Assembly: GCF_000746525.1 (NCBI RefSeq)
Contig: NZ_CP009048.1
Coordinates: 157,501 to 221,500 of the forward strand
DNA: 64,000 nt
Origin: Pseudomonas alkylphenolica
GTDB lineage: Bacteria; Pseudomonadota; Gammaproteobacteria; Pseudomonadales; Pseudomonadaceae
Direction of reading: 5' to 3'
The notes under the pieces were generated by a model. It did no database searches, was not told the origin of the DNA, and saw only the letters and a list, made by a program, of their open reading frames with translations. A program made the position numbers and the translations under genes. Shown here piece after piece: positions 28,703 through 36,808 of the stretch (the first letter of the stretch is position 1; the number at the start of each line of letters is the position of its first letter).

Positions 28703-29722
28703 ATGCGCAAGTCAATCAGCCGCCTGGCGGCCAGTATCGGTCTGGGTGTCAGCCTGCTCGCCGGCAGCCTGGCAGCCCCGGCAACCGCCCAGGCCGAAGG
28801 TGAAATCCGTATCGCCGAACAGTTCGGCATCGTTTATCTGCTGCTCAACGTGGTGCGCGATCAGAACCTGATCGAGAAACACGGCAAGGAGCAGGGCATC
28901 GACATCAAGGTCGACTGGACGCAACTGTCCGGCGGCGCCGCGATCAACGATGCCTTGCTGTCCGGCTCGATCGATATCGCTGGCGCCGGGGTTGGCCCGC
29001 TGCTGACCATCTGGGACCGCACGCAGGGGCGGCAGAACGTCAAGGCCGTGGCGTCGCTGGGTAACTTCCCCTACTACCTGGTCAGCAACAATCCCAATGT
29101 AAAGACCATCGCCGACTTCAGCGAGAAGGACCGCATTGCGCTGCCGGCTGTCGGGGTCTCGGTACAGTCGCGTTTCCTCCAGTACGCTGCGGCCAAACAG
29201 TGGGGGGACAAGGAGTACAACCGCCTCGACAAGTACACCCTGGCCGTTCCGCACCCTGACGCTACCGCCGCCTTGCTGGCCGGTGGTACCGAGCTCAACG
29301 CGCACTTCTCCAACCCGCCGTTCCAGGACCAGGTGCTGGCCAACAAGGACGTGCACGTCGTGCTCAACACCTACGACCTGCTCGGACCGAACTCACCAAC
29401 CGTGTTGTTCGCCACCGAGAAATTCCGCAAGGACAACCCGAAAACCTACAAGGCCTTTGTCGACGCCCTGGCCGAGGCCGCGGACTTCGCCCAGAACGAC
29501 AAGGCGGCCGCGGCCGATACCTACATCCGCGTGACCAAGGCCAAGATCGACCGCGAAGCGCTGCTCAAGATCATCGACAACCCGCAGTACGAGTTCAGCG
29601 TCACGCCGAAAAACACCTACCCGCTGGCCGAGTTCCTCTACCGCGTGGGCGCGATCAAGCACAAACCCGACTCCTGGAAAGACTACTTCTTCCAGGACGA
29701 GAAACCGCTGCAAGGGAGCTGA
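28703..29722 (+). CDS. ABC transporter substrate-binding protein, SsuA/TauA-like
   Basis: This 339-residue periplasmic binding protein has a signal peptide ending near ATAQA (about 31). The mature part begins EGEIRIAEQFGIVYLLLNV, typical of the nitrate/sulfonate/thiamine-precursor binding family, with the SGGAAINDALLSGSIDIAG block. It lies 20 bases after the dioxygenase gene, GAGG precedes its ATG, and the ATPase gene follows after 5 bases. By context it delivers the dioxygenase substrate to the transporter; the compound is not known. Confidence 0.87.
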   Translation: MRKSISRLAASIGLGVSLLAGSLAAPATAQAEGEIRIAEQFGIVYLLLNVVRDQNLIEKHGKEQGIDIKVDWTQLSGGAAINDALLSGSIDIAGAGVGPLLTIWDRTQGRQNVKAVASLGNFPYYLVSNNPNVKTIADFSEKDRIALPAVGVSVQSRFLQYAAAKQWGDKEYNRLDKYTLAVPHPDATAALLAGGTELNAHFSNPPFQDQVLANKDVHVVLNTYDLLGPNSPTVLFATEKFRKDNPKTYKAFVDALAEAADFAQNDKAAAADTYIRVTKAKIDREALLKIIDNPQYEFSVTPKNTYPLAEFLYRVGAIKHKPDSWKDYFFQDEKPLQGS

Positions 29723-29727
29723 AGCGC

Positions 29728-30591
29728 ATGAACACCCCATTGCAAGGCCACACGGTCAGCAAGTTGAGCAGCGTCGCCACGCCGCCGCTGCTGCAGGTGG
29801 ATAACGTCAGCCTGGAGTACCGCACCGCGCAACGCGTGGTGCGGGCCACGCACCAGGTCAGTTTCGAAGTGGACAAGGCTGATCGCTTTGTCCTGCTCGG
29901 CCCCTCCGGTTGCGGCAAGTCGACGTTGCTCAAGGCGGTCGCCGGTTTTATCGAGCCGCAGGAGGGGCAGATCCGCCTGCAGGGCCAGACGGTGCATGGC
30001 CCGGGCCCGGACCGCATCGTGGTGTTCCAGGAGTTCGACCAACTGCCACCGTGGAAAACCGTTAAACAGAACGTGATGTTCCCGTTGCTGGCGTCCGCCA
30101 CGCTCAAGCGCAAGGAGGCCGAAGCGCGTGCCTTGCATTACCTGGATAAAGTCGGCCTGGGCGGTTTTGCCGATGCCTACCCGCATACCCTGTCAGGCGG
30201 CATGAAAGCCCGGGTGGCGATTGCCCGCGCATTGGCCATGCAGCCGAAAATCCTGTTGATGGACGAACCTTTCGCCGCCCTCGACGCCCTGACCCGGCGC
30301 AAGATGCAGGAAGAGTTGCTGCTGCTTTGGGAAGAGGTGCGTTTCACCTTGCTTTTCGTCACCCACTCGATTGAAGAAGCACTGGTGGTGGGCAATCGCA
30401 TCCTTTTGCTGTCGCCTCATCCCGGGCGGGTACGCGCCGAAATCCACAGTCACCAATACGACCTGCAGAGCCTCGGCGCCAGTGATTTCCAGGCCTCGGC
30501 GCGACGCATCCATCGCTTGCTGTTCAACGATGACGCGCATGCCGAGCACGACCCGGCACTGGATTTTGCCGACATCCGTATTGCCTACTGA
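29728..30591 (+). CDS. ABC transporter ATP-binding protein, SsuB/TauB-like
   Basis: This 287-residue ATPase has Walker A GPSGCGKST, signature LSGGMKAR, Walker B ILLMDEPFAALDA and the switch His in FVTHSIEEA. The family is the nitrate/sulfonate/taurine importers. It has an extended N-terminus (about 20 residues before the ABC core) and a C-terminal tail after the ABC domain (about 245-287). AAGGGAG precedes the ATG. It is part of the dioxygenase-transporter operon and powers the permease that starts 14 bases later. Confidence 0.9.
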   Translation: MNTPLQGHTVSKLSSVATPPLLQVDNVSLEYRTAQRVVRATHQVSFEVDKADRFVLLGPSGCGKSTLLKAVAGFIEPQEGQIRLQGQTVHGPGPDRIVVFQEFDQLPPWKTVKQNVMFPLLASATLKRKEAEARALHYLDKVGLGGFADAYPHTLSGGMKARVAIARALAMQPKILLMDEPFAALDALTRRKMQEELLLLWEEVRFTLLFVTHSIEEALVVGNRILLLSPHPGRVRAEIHSHQYDLQSLGASDFQASARRIHRLLFNDDAHAEHDPALDFADIRIAY

Positions 30592-30605
30592 CCGGGAGAA
30601 TTGCC

Positions 30606-31472
30606 ATGACCACATCTGTTACACCGCGTCAGGAATACGAAGTCGTTCTCGAGCCGCTGCTCAGCGTGCCGATCGAGCGTGAGCTACCTCTGGGCCAGCG
30701 CTTGTGGCAACAGGCCTGGCTGCGCAAGGGGCTGATCCTGGTGCTGCTGGCGGTGGCCTGGGAAGCTATCGCTCGCTACCAGGCTAACGACCTGCTGCTA
30801 CCCAGCTTCCTGCAGACTGCGGCGGCCCTGTACGACGGCCTGATCACGGGCGAATTGCCGGCCAAGGTCGGCGTTTCCCTGGTGGTGCTGCTCAAGGGAT
30901 ATCTGCTGGGTATTGTCCTCGCGTTCGGCCTGACCACCCTGGCGGTCTCGACCCAGTTCGGCCGTGACCTGCTCAGCACCTTGACCTCGATGTTCAACCC
31001 GTTGCCGGCCATTGCCCTGCTGCCGCTGGCCTTGCTCTGGTTCGGCCTGGGCGACAACAGCCTGATTTTCGTCCTGGTGCATTCGGTGCTCTGGGCCCTG
31101 GCCCTGAACACCTATGCCGGGTTTCTCGGCGTGTCGGAAACCCTGCGCATGGCCGGGCGCAACTATGGTCTGCGCGGCTTGCGCCTGGTGCTGCACATCC
31201 TGATCCCGGCGGCGCTGCCGTCGATTCTCTCGGGTCTCAAGATCGGCTGGGCCTTCGCCTGGCGCACCCTGATTGCCGCGGAACTGGTGTTCGGTGCCAC
31301 CAGTGGCAAAGGCGGGCTGGGCTGGTACATCTTCCAGAATCGCAATGAGCTGTACACCGACAAAGTCTTCGCCGGGCTGGCCGTGGTGATCCTGATCGGC
31401 CTACTGGTGGAAAGCCTGGTGTTCAACAACTTGGAGCGCATTACCGTGCGCCGCTGGGGTATGCAGCGCTGA
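30606..31472 (+). CDS. ABC transporter permease, SsuC/TauC-like
   Basis: This 288-residue inner-membrane protein has six or so hydrophobic segments, the first at about 43-60 (ILVLLAVAWEAIARY). The conserved cytoplasmic loop that contacts the ATPase is in RMAGRNYGLRGLRLVLHI. GGGAGA precedes the ATG at 30606. It is the last gene of the dioxygenase-ABC operon; the next gene converges on it with only 5 bases between stops. Confidence 0.9.
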   Translation: MTTSVTPRQEYEVVLEPLLSVPIERELPLGQRLWQQAWLRKGLILVLLAVAWEAIARYQANDLLLPSFLQTAAALYDGLITGELPAKVGVSLVVLLKGYLLGIVLAFGLTTLAVSTQFGRDLLSTLTSMFNPLPAIALLPLALLWFGLGDNSLIFVLVHSVLWALALNTYAGFLGVSETLRMAGRNYGLRGLRLVLHILIPAALPSILSGLKIGWAFAWRTLIAAELVFGATSGKGGLGWYIFQNRNELYTDKVFAGLAVVILIGLLVESLVFNNLERITVRRWGMQR

Positions 31473-31477
31473 CCGGC

Positions 31478-32068
31478 TCAGGCGCTCTGGTACTGCGCTG
31501 CGGCGTTGCTCAGGGTTTCGGCGATCTGCTGGCGCAGGGCCAGGGGCTGTTCGACGATCAGGCTGTCGCCCTGGCTGAGTAACCACCAGCGCAGTTGCCA
31601 GCCGTTGCTCACCGTCGCACGCAGGCAGTGGCCGTGCTCCAGCTGGGTGACGTGCATGTCCGCCGACAGCGGGGTTTCACGTACCAGGCGCGCCAGGTTG
31701 TCGCTGACCCAGACCTGCAACTCGATCTTGTCGGTATCACCAAACTGCAGGGCATCGCTGCGCAGATAGGCCTGCAGGTCAAAGTCGCGCAGGCCTTCGC
31801 TGGCGTTGTTGAGCACGCGCAACTGGTGAAAACCGGCATTGGCCGCCCAGTGCCAGCCATAGGGAATGCTCTTGTCGTTGCGCTCCAACGGAAAAATCAG
31901 CGACAGCTCGTTCAAGTCGCGTTCAATAGTGCGTTTGCTGATGGTAAAGCCGGCGTCTTTCAGGCGAGCTACCAGCTCGGCGCTAGTGGTACCGGGTGAA
32001 CGGCTGGGCAGTTGGCGCAATAACTCCCATTGACGGCTGAGCGTGGCGCGGGTCGTGGCGGAGGGCAA
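31478..32068 (-). CDS. WYL-domain transcriptional regulator
   Basis: This regulator of about 196 residues has an N-terminal winged helix (LRQLPSRSPGTTSAELVARL ... SKRTIERDLNEL, about 15-60) and a WYL ligand-binding domain, here with YGWHWAANAG in the region of the WYL motif. The start is uncertain. TTG at 32068 has AAGGA eight bases upstream and fits the domain start; an in-frame ATG at 32137 would add 23 unlikely residues. It converges on the organosulfur operon and may or may not regulate it. WYL domains often bind nucleotides or nucleic acid. Confidence 0.8.
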   Translation of the reverse strand: MPSATTRATLSRQWELLRQLPSRSPGTTSAELVARLKDAGFTISKRTIERDLNELSLIFPLERNDKSIPYGWHWAANAGFHQLRVLNNASEGLRDFDLQAYLRSDALQFGDTDKIELQVWVSDNLARLVRETPLSADMHVTQLEHGHCLRATVSNGWQLRWWLLSQGDSLIVEQPLALRQQIAETLSNAAAQYQSA

Positions 32069-32122
32069 AGTGTGGCGTCCTTGTCTAGGCTTGCGGTTGT
32101 AGCATGTTCCTAGTGGAAAGAT

Positions 32123-32137
32123 ATGGCAATTGGCCAT
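32123..32137. promoter_or_regulatory. Inverted repeat ATGGC-N5-GCCAT between divergent genes
   Basis: ATGGC and GCCAT flank AATTG in the gap between the WYL regulator (minus) and the Sel1-repeat gene (plus). Its position fits an operator for one or both genes. Only the symmetry is seen. Confidence 0.35.
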
Positions 32138-32274
32138 TTATCTATCGAATCAAGGATGAAGTAGTTGATTTGCCTCAACCGAATCGTTCGCGACAGGTTT
32201 TGTCGTGGCTTTGCGCAGAATCACGCCTCATTACTCCTGCCTTCGTTTCGGCGGGTTGTTCAATGAGGATGAAC

Positions 32275-33093
32275 ATGTCAGCTGCCAGCAATATTTTCCC
32301 ACTGCTCGAGCGTCTGCTTCCCGAGCGCATCATTGCGGTGTCTGGCCGTTCCAGCCAACTGGAGCGGTTGTACGCCGGTGTGGGTATACCCAGCCAGCGG
32401 GCAGCTTTGGGTGAAAGCTTCATCCTGATCAGCCGTCTCGAGGAGGCCAGCGACCTGCAGGCGCTGTACAGCGATCTGCGGGCCCAGGCCCTGGATGGTA
32501 GTGTCGCGGCACTCAACGACCTGGGCTGGATCTGGCTCAACGGCAAGTACTGGCGCGCCGACCCGACGCTGGCCGGGCACCTGCTACGCATGGCGGCGTT
32601 GCAGGGCAGCGCGCCGGCCTGGTTCAACCTGGGCCAGCAGTATTATTTCGGCAAGGGTGTGGAGGTCGCCTATGCCAGTGCGGCCGAGTATTACCAGCAA
32701 GCCTTCGAGCGCGGTCTGGAACAGGCGGCCGCGGCCTTGGGCGATCTCTACGAAGAAGAAATCTGCGACAACGAAGTGCAGGAGTGGAAGGTCGACCTGC
32801 ACATGGCCTACCACTGGTTCTTGCGCGGCGCCCAGCGCGGCGAGGCGCGCTGTCGTTTTGAAGTCGGCTACCGGCTGCTGCACGGGCAGACCGTGGCAGC
32901 CGACCAGAAGGCCGGCGTGTACTGGCTGGAACTGGCGGCCGTGGCCGGGGTGATGCAAGCCGCTGAAGAGCTGGCGGTGCACTTCAGTGTGTCGCAGAAC
33001 GCGTTGCGCTACCTGTTCTGGCGTGACCAGGCCATCGCCATGGGCAGTTCGCTGGCCCTGACCATGAAGCTCGAAGATCAACTGCAACCCTGA
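32275..33093 (+). CDS. Sel1-like (TPR) repeat protein
   Basis: This 272-residue protein has helical Sel1 repeats in its second half: SAPAWFNLGQQYYFGKGVEV, GLEQAAAALGDLYEE and EARCRFEVGYRLLHGQTV are the clearest. Such repeats mediate protein-protein contacts. No signal peptide or membrane segment is visible. Three in-frame ATGs lie at 32263, 32269 and 32275; the last has TGAGGA at good spacing, so I chose it. A longer frame from 32104 has no ribosome site. Single-gene unit; role unknown. Confidence 0.78.
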   Translation: MSAASNIFPLLERLLPERIIAVSGRSSQLERLYAGVGIPSQRAALGESFILISRLEEASDLQALYSDLRAQALDGSVAALNDLGWIWLNGKYWRADPTLAGHLLRMAALQGSAPAWFNLGQQYYFGKGVEVAYASAAEYYQQAFERGLEQAAAALGDLYEEEICDNEVQEWKVDLHMAYHWFLRGAQRGEARCRFEVGYRLLHGQTVAADQKAGVYWLELAAVAGVMQAAEELAVHFSVSQNALRYLFWRDQAIAMGSSLALTMKLEDQLQP

Positions 33094-33147
33094 GCATGGC
33101 GCTCGTCAGCCATGCTTGACGGCGGGGGCGATGATCGAAGAATATTG

Positions 33148-33163
33148 ATAGTTAGCAAACTAT
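33148..33163. promoter_or_regulatory. Operator-like palindrome upstream of marR gene
   Basis: ATAGTT-AGCA-AACTAT is a perfect 6+6 inverted repeat, 24 bases before the MarR start. MarR proteins usually bind such 16-18 bp palindromes. It overlaps a possible -35 (TTGATA, 33146-33151), so it fits an autorepressor site for the efflux operon. Confidence 0.65.
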
Positions 33164-33187
33164 GAATATAGCGATGACCCTCCCTTC

Positions 33188-33640
33188 ATGACTCTCGATG
33201 CACTGCACCTGAACATCAGCAGCGGTATGGTGGTGGCCGGTCGGCACTGGCGGCGGATCTGCCAGGCGACCTTGGCCGGCTATGGTATTTCCGAAGCCTG
33301 TGCCATGCCGTTGCTGATGATCGTGCGCCTGGGCGACGGCGTGCACCAGGTGGCGGTGGCCCAGGCGGCCGGGCTGGAAAGCCCGTCGCTGGTGCGCCTG
33401 CTCGACCAGTTGTGCAACGCCGGGTTTGTCTGCCGCAGCGAAGACCCGGTGGACCGCCGGGCCAAAGCCTTGAGTCTGACCCACAGTGGCCGGGTACTGG
33501 CGGAAACCATCGAGGGCGAGCTGGTGCGTTTGCGCCGGGAGGTGCTGCAGGGCATCGATGAAGCCGACCTGCTGGCCACCCTGCGTGTACTGCGTGCCTT
33601 CGAACAGGCCGCGCAGCGCACCCCGGGAGTGTCTTCGTGA
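33188..33640 (+). CDS. MarR-family regulator of the efflux operon
   Basis: This 150-residue winged-helix regulator includes VAVAQAAGLESPSLVRLLDQL (recognition helix, about 55-75) and the wing RSEDPVDRRAKALSLTHSG with the conserved DxRxK-type motif. It heads a five-gene operon and overlaps the next gene by GTGA, so it probably represses its own transcript in response to an aromatic acid or drug. The ribosome site before ATG 33188 is poor. Confidence 0.87.
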   Translation: MTLDALHLNISSGMVVAGRHWRRICQATLAGYGISEACAMPLLMIVRLGDGVHQVAVAQAAGLESPSLVRLLDQLCNAGFVCRSEDPVDRRAKALSLTHSGRVLAETIEGELVRLRREVLQGIDEADLLATLRVLRAFEQAAQRTPGVSS

Positions 33641-35727
33641 AGGACTTTTTCAGCTCCCTGCCGCCCGCGCGCGACTGGTTTTACGGCGTGCGCACCTTCG
33701 CGGCATCGATGATCGCCCTGTACATCGCCTTGCTCATGCAACTGCCACGGCCTTACTGGGCCATGGCCACGGTGTACATCGTCTCCAGCCCGTTTGTCGG
33801 CCCCACCAGCTCCAAGGCGCTGTACCGCGCCATGGGTACCTTGCTGGGCGCCGCTGGCGCGGTGTTCATGGTGCCGCTGCTGGTGCAGACGCCGGTGCTG
33901 CTGACCGTGGCCATTGCCCTGTGGACCGGCACCTTGCTGTTTCTCTCGCTGCACCTGCGCACTGCCAACAGCTATGCCCTGATGCTGGCGGGCTACACCT
34001 TGCCGATGATTGCCTTGCCGGTGGTCGACGATCCGCTGAGGGTGTTCGACATCGCCTCGTCGCGGGCCCAGGAAATCTGCCTGGGTATCGTCTGTGCCGC
34101 GGTGGTCGGGGCGATCTTCTGGCCGCGGCGCCTGACGCCGGTGCTGGTGGGGGCCACCGGCAACTGGTTCAACGAAGCGATCCGCTACAGCGACACCTTC
34201 CTCGCCCGCAGCGTCTCGGCCGAGAGCGTCGGCACTTCGCGAGCGGCGATGGTTGCCACCTTCAACTCGCTGGAGCTGATGATTGGCCAGCTGTCCCATG
34301 AAGGCGCGCGTCCGCAGACGGTGAAAAATGCCCGCGAACTGCGTGGCCGCATGATCCACCTGTTGCCGGTGGTCGATGCACTGGACGACGCCCTGGTGGC
34401 GCTCGAAGCGCGTGCGCCGGTCCAGGCCAGCCAGCTGCAACCGTTGCTGGAGCAGGCCCGTGAATGGTTGAAGAGTACCGCCAGCGACGCCGCGCCGCGC
34501 CGCTGGTCAACCCTGCGGGCACAACTCGAAGCGATGCAGCCCAGCGCCGCCGCCCTCGACGAGCGCGCCGCGTTGCTGTTGTCCAACGCGCTCTACCGCC
34601 TGGCCGAGTGGGTCGATCTGTGGCAGGACTGCTGCAGCCTGCAACACGCCATCCGCAATGAAGACCTGTCGCCCTGGCGCGCGGTGTACCGGCATTGGCG
34701 CCTGGGCCGGTTGACGCCGTTCTTCGACCGTGGCCTGATGCTCTACTCGGTATTCTCCACCGTGACCGCCATCATCGCCGCCACCACCCTGTGGATCCTC
34801 TCGGGCTGGAACGACGGCGGTAGCGCGGTGATTCTGGCCGCTGTGGCCTGCAGCTTCTTTGCCGCGATGGACGATCCGGCGCCGCAGATTTACCGCTTCT
34901 TTTTCTGGACAGCGGTGTCGGTGGTGTTCGCCAGCCTCTATCTGTTTCTGGTGCTGCCCAACCTGCACGACTTCCCGATGCTGGTGCTGGCCTTTGCCGT
35001 GCCCTTCATCTGTGTCGGCACCCTGACGGTACAGCCACAGTTCTACCTGGGCACCTTGCTGACCATCGTCAACACCGCCTCGTTCATCAGTATCCAGGGC
35101 GCCTACGACGCTAACTTCCTGACCTTCATCAACTCCAACCTGGCCGGGCCGGTGGGGCTGTTGTTCGCCTTCATCTGGACCCTGGTGATGCGTCCGTTCG
35201 GCGTCGAGCTGGCGGCCAAGCGCCTGACGCGTTTCAGCTGGCATGACATCGTCGGCATGACCCGGCCTGCGACCCTGGCCGAACACCGGCGCCTCGGCGT
35301 GCAGATGCTCGACCGCCTGATGCAGCACCTGCCGCGCCTGAACCAGACCGGCCAGGACACCGGCAGCGCCTTGCGCGATCTGCGCGTGGGCCTGAACCTG
35401 CTCGACTTGCTGGCCTATATGCCACGGGTCGGCGCGCTGCCACGCCAGCGCCTGGAGCGGGTGGTGGAGGAGGTCGGTGAGCACTTTCAGGCCTGCCTCG
35501 ACGCCCGTCGTCGCCTGCATGCCCCCGAAGTACTGCTGCAGAGCATGGAGCGCGCGCGCCGTGCCCTGAACCTCAATGACCTGGCGGATAGCGCCGACGC
35601 CCGCGTGCACCTGCTGCATGCCTTGAGCGGTTTGCGCCTGGCGCTGCTGCCAGGTGTCGAGGTGGTGCTGGAACCCTCTGACGACCAGCCGCAACTGCCT
35701 TACGGCATCGATGGAGCGCCCCTGTGA
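33637..35727 (+). CDS. FUSC-family inner-membrane transporter (AaeB-like)
   Basis: This 696-residue protein has two membrane blocks, each with several helices (about 15-170 and 370-520), separated and followed by cytoplasmic regions. This is the layout of the fusaric acid resistance / AaeB family, which exports aromatic carboxylic acids. The start is GTG at 33637, overlapping the MarR stop (GTGA), and its own stop overlaps the next start in the same way. The companion genes (DUF1656, HlyD adaptor, outer-membrane factor) make a tripartite pump. Substrate not shown. Confidence 0.88.
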   Translation: MKDFFSSLPPARDWFYGVRTFAASMIALYIALLMQLPRPYWAMATVYIVSSPFVGPTSSKALYRAMGTLLGAAGAVFMVPLLVQTPVLLTVAIALWTGTLLFLSLHLRTANSYALMLAGYTLPMIALPVVDDPLRVFDIASSRAQEICLGIVCAAVVGAIFWPRRLTPVLVGATGNWFNEAIRYSDTFLARSVSAESVGTSRAAMVATFNSLELMIGQLSHEGARPQTVKNARELRGRMIHLLPVVDALDDALVALEARAPVQASQLQPLLEQAREWLKSTASDAAPRRWSTLRAQLEAMQPSAAALDERAALLLSNALYRLAEWVDLWQDCCSLQHAIRNEDLSPWRAVYRHWRLGRLTPFFDRGLMLYSVFSTVTAIIAATTLWILSGWNDGGSAVILAAVACSFFAAMDDPAPQIYRFFFWTAVSVVFASLYLFLVLPNLHDFPMLVLAFAVPFICVGTLTVQPQFYLGTLLTIVNTASFISIQGAYDANFLTFINSNLAGPVGLLFAFIWTLVMRPFGVELAAKRLTRFSWHDIVGMTRPATLAEHRRLGVQMLDRLMQHLPRLNQTGQDTGSALRDLRVGLNLLDLLAYMPRVGALPRQRLERVVEEVGEHFQACLDARRRLHAPEVLLQSMERARRALNLNDLADSADARVHLLHALSGLRLALLPGVEVVLEPSDDQPQLPYGIDGAPL

Positions 35728-35936
35728 TCGGTGAACTGGATATCAGCGGGGTGTTCCTGCCCACGCTGCTGGTGATGATGGTCCTCACCTACCTGTTGTT
35801 TCTCGGGGTGCACGCCGTGCTTACCCGTGTGCATTTCTACCGTCTGGTCTGGCACCGGGCGTTGTTCAACGTTGCGCTTTACGCCGTGCTGCTCGGCACG
35901 GTCGACCACTTTTGCCGAAACCTGATGCTGCCATGA
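35724..35936 (+). CDS. DUF1656 small membrane protein (AaeX-like)
   Basis: This 70-residue protein has two hydrophobic stretches (about 10-30 and 46-64) and begins MIGELDISGVFLPTLLVMMV. It matches the DUF1656 family found between FUSC and HlyD genes in aae-type operons. The start is GTG at 35724, and both ends overlap neighbours by four bases. Function unknown, probably a pump accessory. Confidence 0.88.
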   Translation: MIGELDISGVFLPTLLVMMVLTYLLFLGVHAVLTRVHFYRLVWHRALFNVALYAVLLGTVDHFCRNLMLP

Positions 35937-36808
35937 AAAAACCCTTATTGACCCTGGGCCGCGTGGTCCTGACCCTGCTGGTAGTGACGCTGGCGACCGT
36001 ACTGGTCTGGCAGATGGTCATGTATTACATGTTCGCCCCCTGGACGCGGGACGGGCATATCCGTGCCGACGTGATCCAGATCGCCCCGGACGTGTCCGGG
36101 TTGATCCAGCAGGTCGAAGTCCGTGACAACCAGGTGATCAAGCGTGGCGACGTGCTGTTCACTATCGACCAGGACCGTTTCAAGCTGGCGCTGCGCCACG
36201 CCCAGGCGACCCTGGCCGAGCGCAAGGAAACCCTGGCCCAGGCTCAGCGTGAGGCACGGCGTAACCGTGGCCTGGGCAACCTGGTGGCGCAAGAGCAACT
36301 GGAAGAGAGCCAGTCCCGCGAGGCCCGCGCGCAATCGGCGCTGGCCGAAGCCCAGGTCGCGGTGGACGCTGCTCAACTCAACCTCGACCGCTCGGTGGTG
36401 CGCAGCCCGGTGGATGGCTACCTCAACGACCGCGCACCGCGTGCCCACGAGTTTGTCAGCGCCGGCAAGCCGGTGCTGGCGGTGGTCGACAGCGCGTCCT
36501 ACCACGTCGATGGCTATTTCGAAGAAACCAAGCTCGGTGGTATCCACATCGGCCAGGCTGTGGATATCCGCGTGATGGGCGACAACGCCCGCCTGCGCGG
36601 GCATGTACAAAGCTTTGCGGCGGGTATCGAAGACCGTGACCGCACCAGCGGTGCCAACCTGCTGCCCAACGTCAACCCGGCCTTCAGCTGGGTGCGTCTG
36701 GCCCAGCGGATTCCGGTGCGGATCGCCTTCGATGAAGTGCCGGCGGACTTTCGCATGATCGCCGGGCGTACCGCGACCGTGTCGATCATTGACGGTAACG
36801 GCCAATGA
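35933..36808 (+). CDS. HlyD-family periplasmic adaptor (AaeA-like)
   Basis: This 291-residue membrane fusion protein has an N-terminal helix (about 8-30), the conserved YYMFAPWTRDGHIRAD start of the AaeA/EmrA-type family, a lipoyl half VSGLIQQVEVRDNQVIKRGD, a short coiled coil and the second half SPVDGYLNDRAP. The ATG at 35933 overlaps the previous stop (ATGA) and fits the membrane anchor; an upstream frame start at 35912 is unlikely. It connects the FUSC protein to the outer-membrane channel. Confidence 0.9.
   Translation: MKKPLLTLGRVVLTLLVVTLATVLVWQMVMYYMFAPWTRDGHIRADVIQIAPDVSGLIQQVEVRDNQVIKRGDVLFTIDQDRFKLALRHAQATLAERKETLAQAQREARRNRGLGNLVAQEQLEESQSREARAQSALAEAQVAVDAAQLNLDRSVVRSPVDGYLNDRAPRAHEFVSAGKPVLAVVDSASYHVDGYFEETKLGGIHIGQAVDIRVMGDNARLRGHVQSFAAGIEDRDRTSGANLLPNVNPAFSWVRLAQRIPVRIAFDEVPADFRMIAGRTATVSIIDGNGQ

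Noticed and set aside
32104..32274. Longer N-terminus for the Sel1-repeat protein
   Set aside because: The added 57 residues have no family resemblance, no ribosome site, and overlap the regulatory gap; ATG 32275 has a good site.
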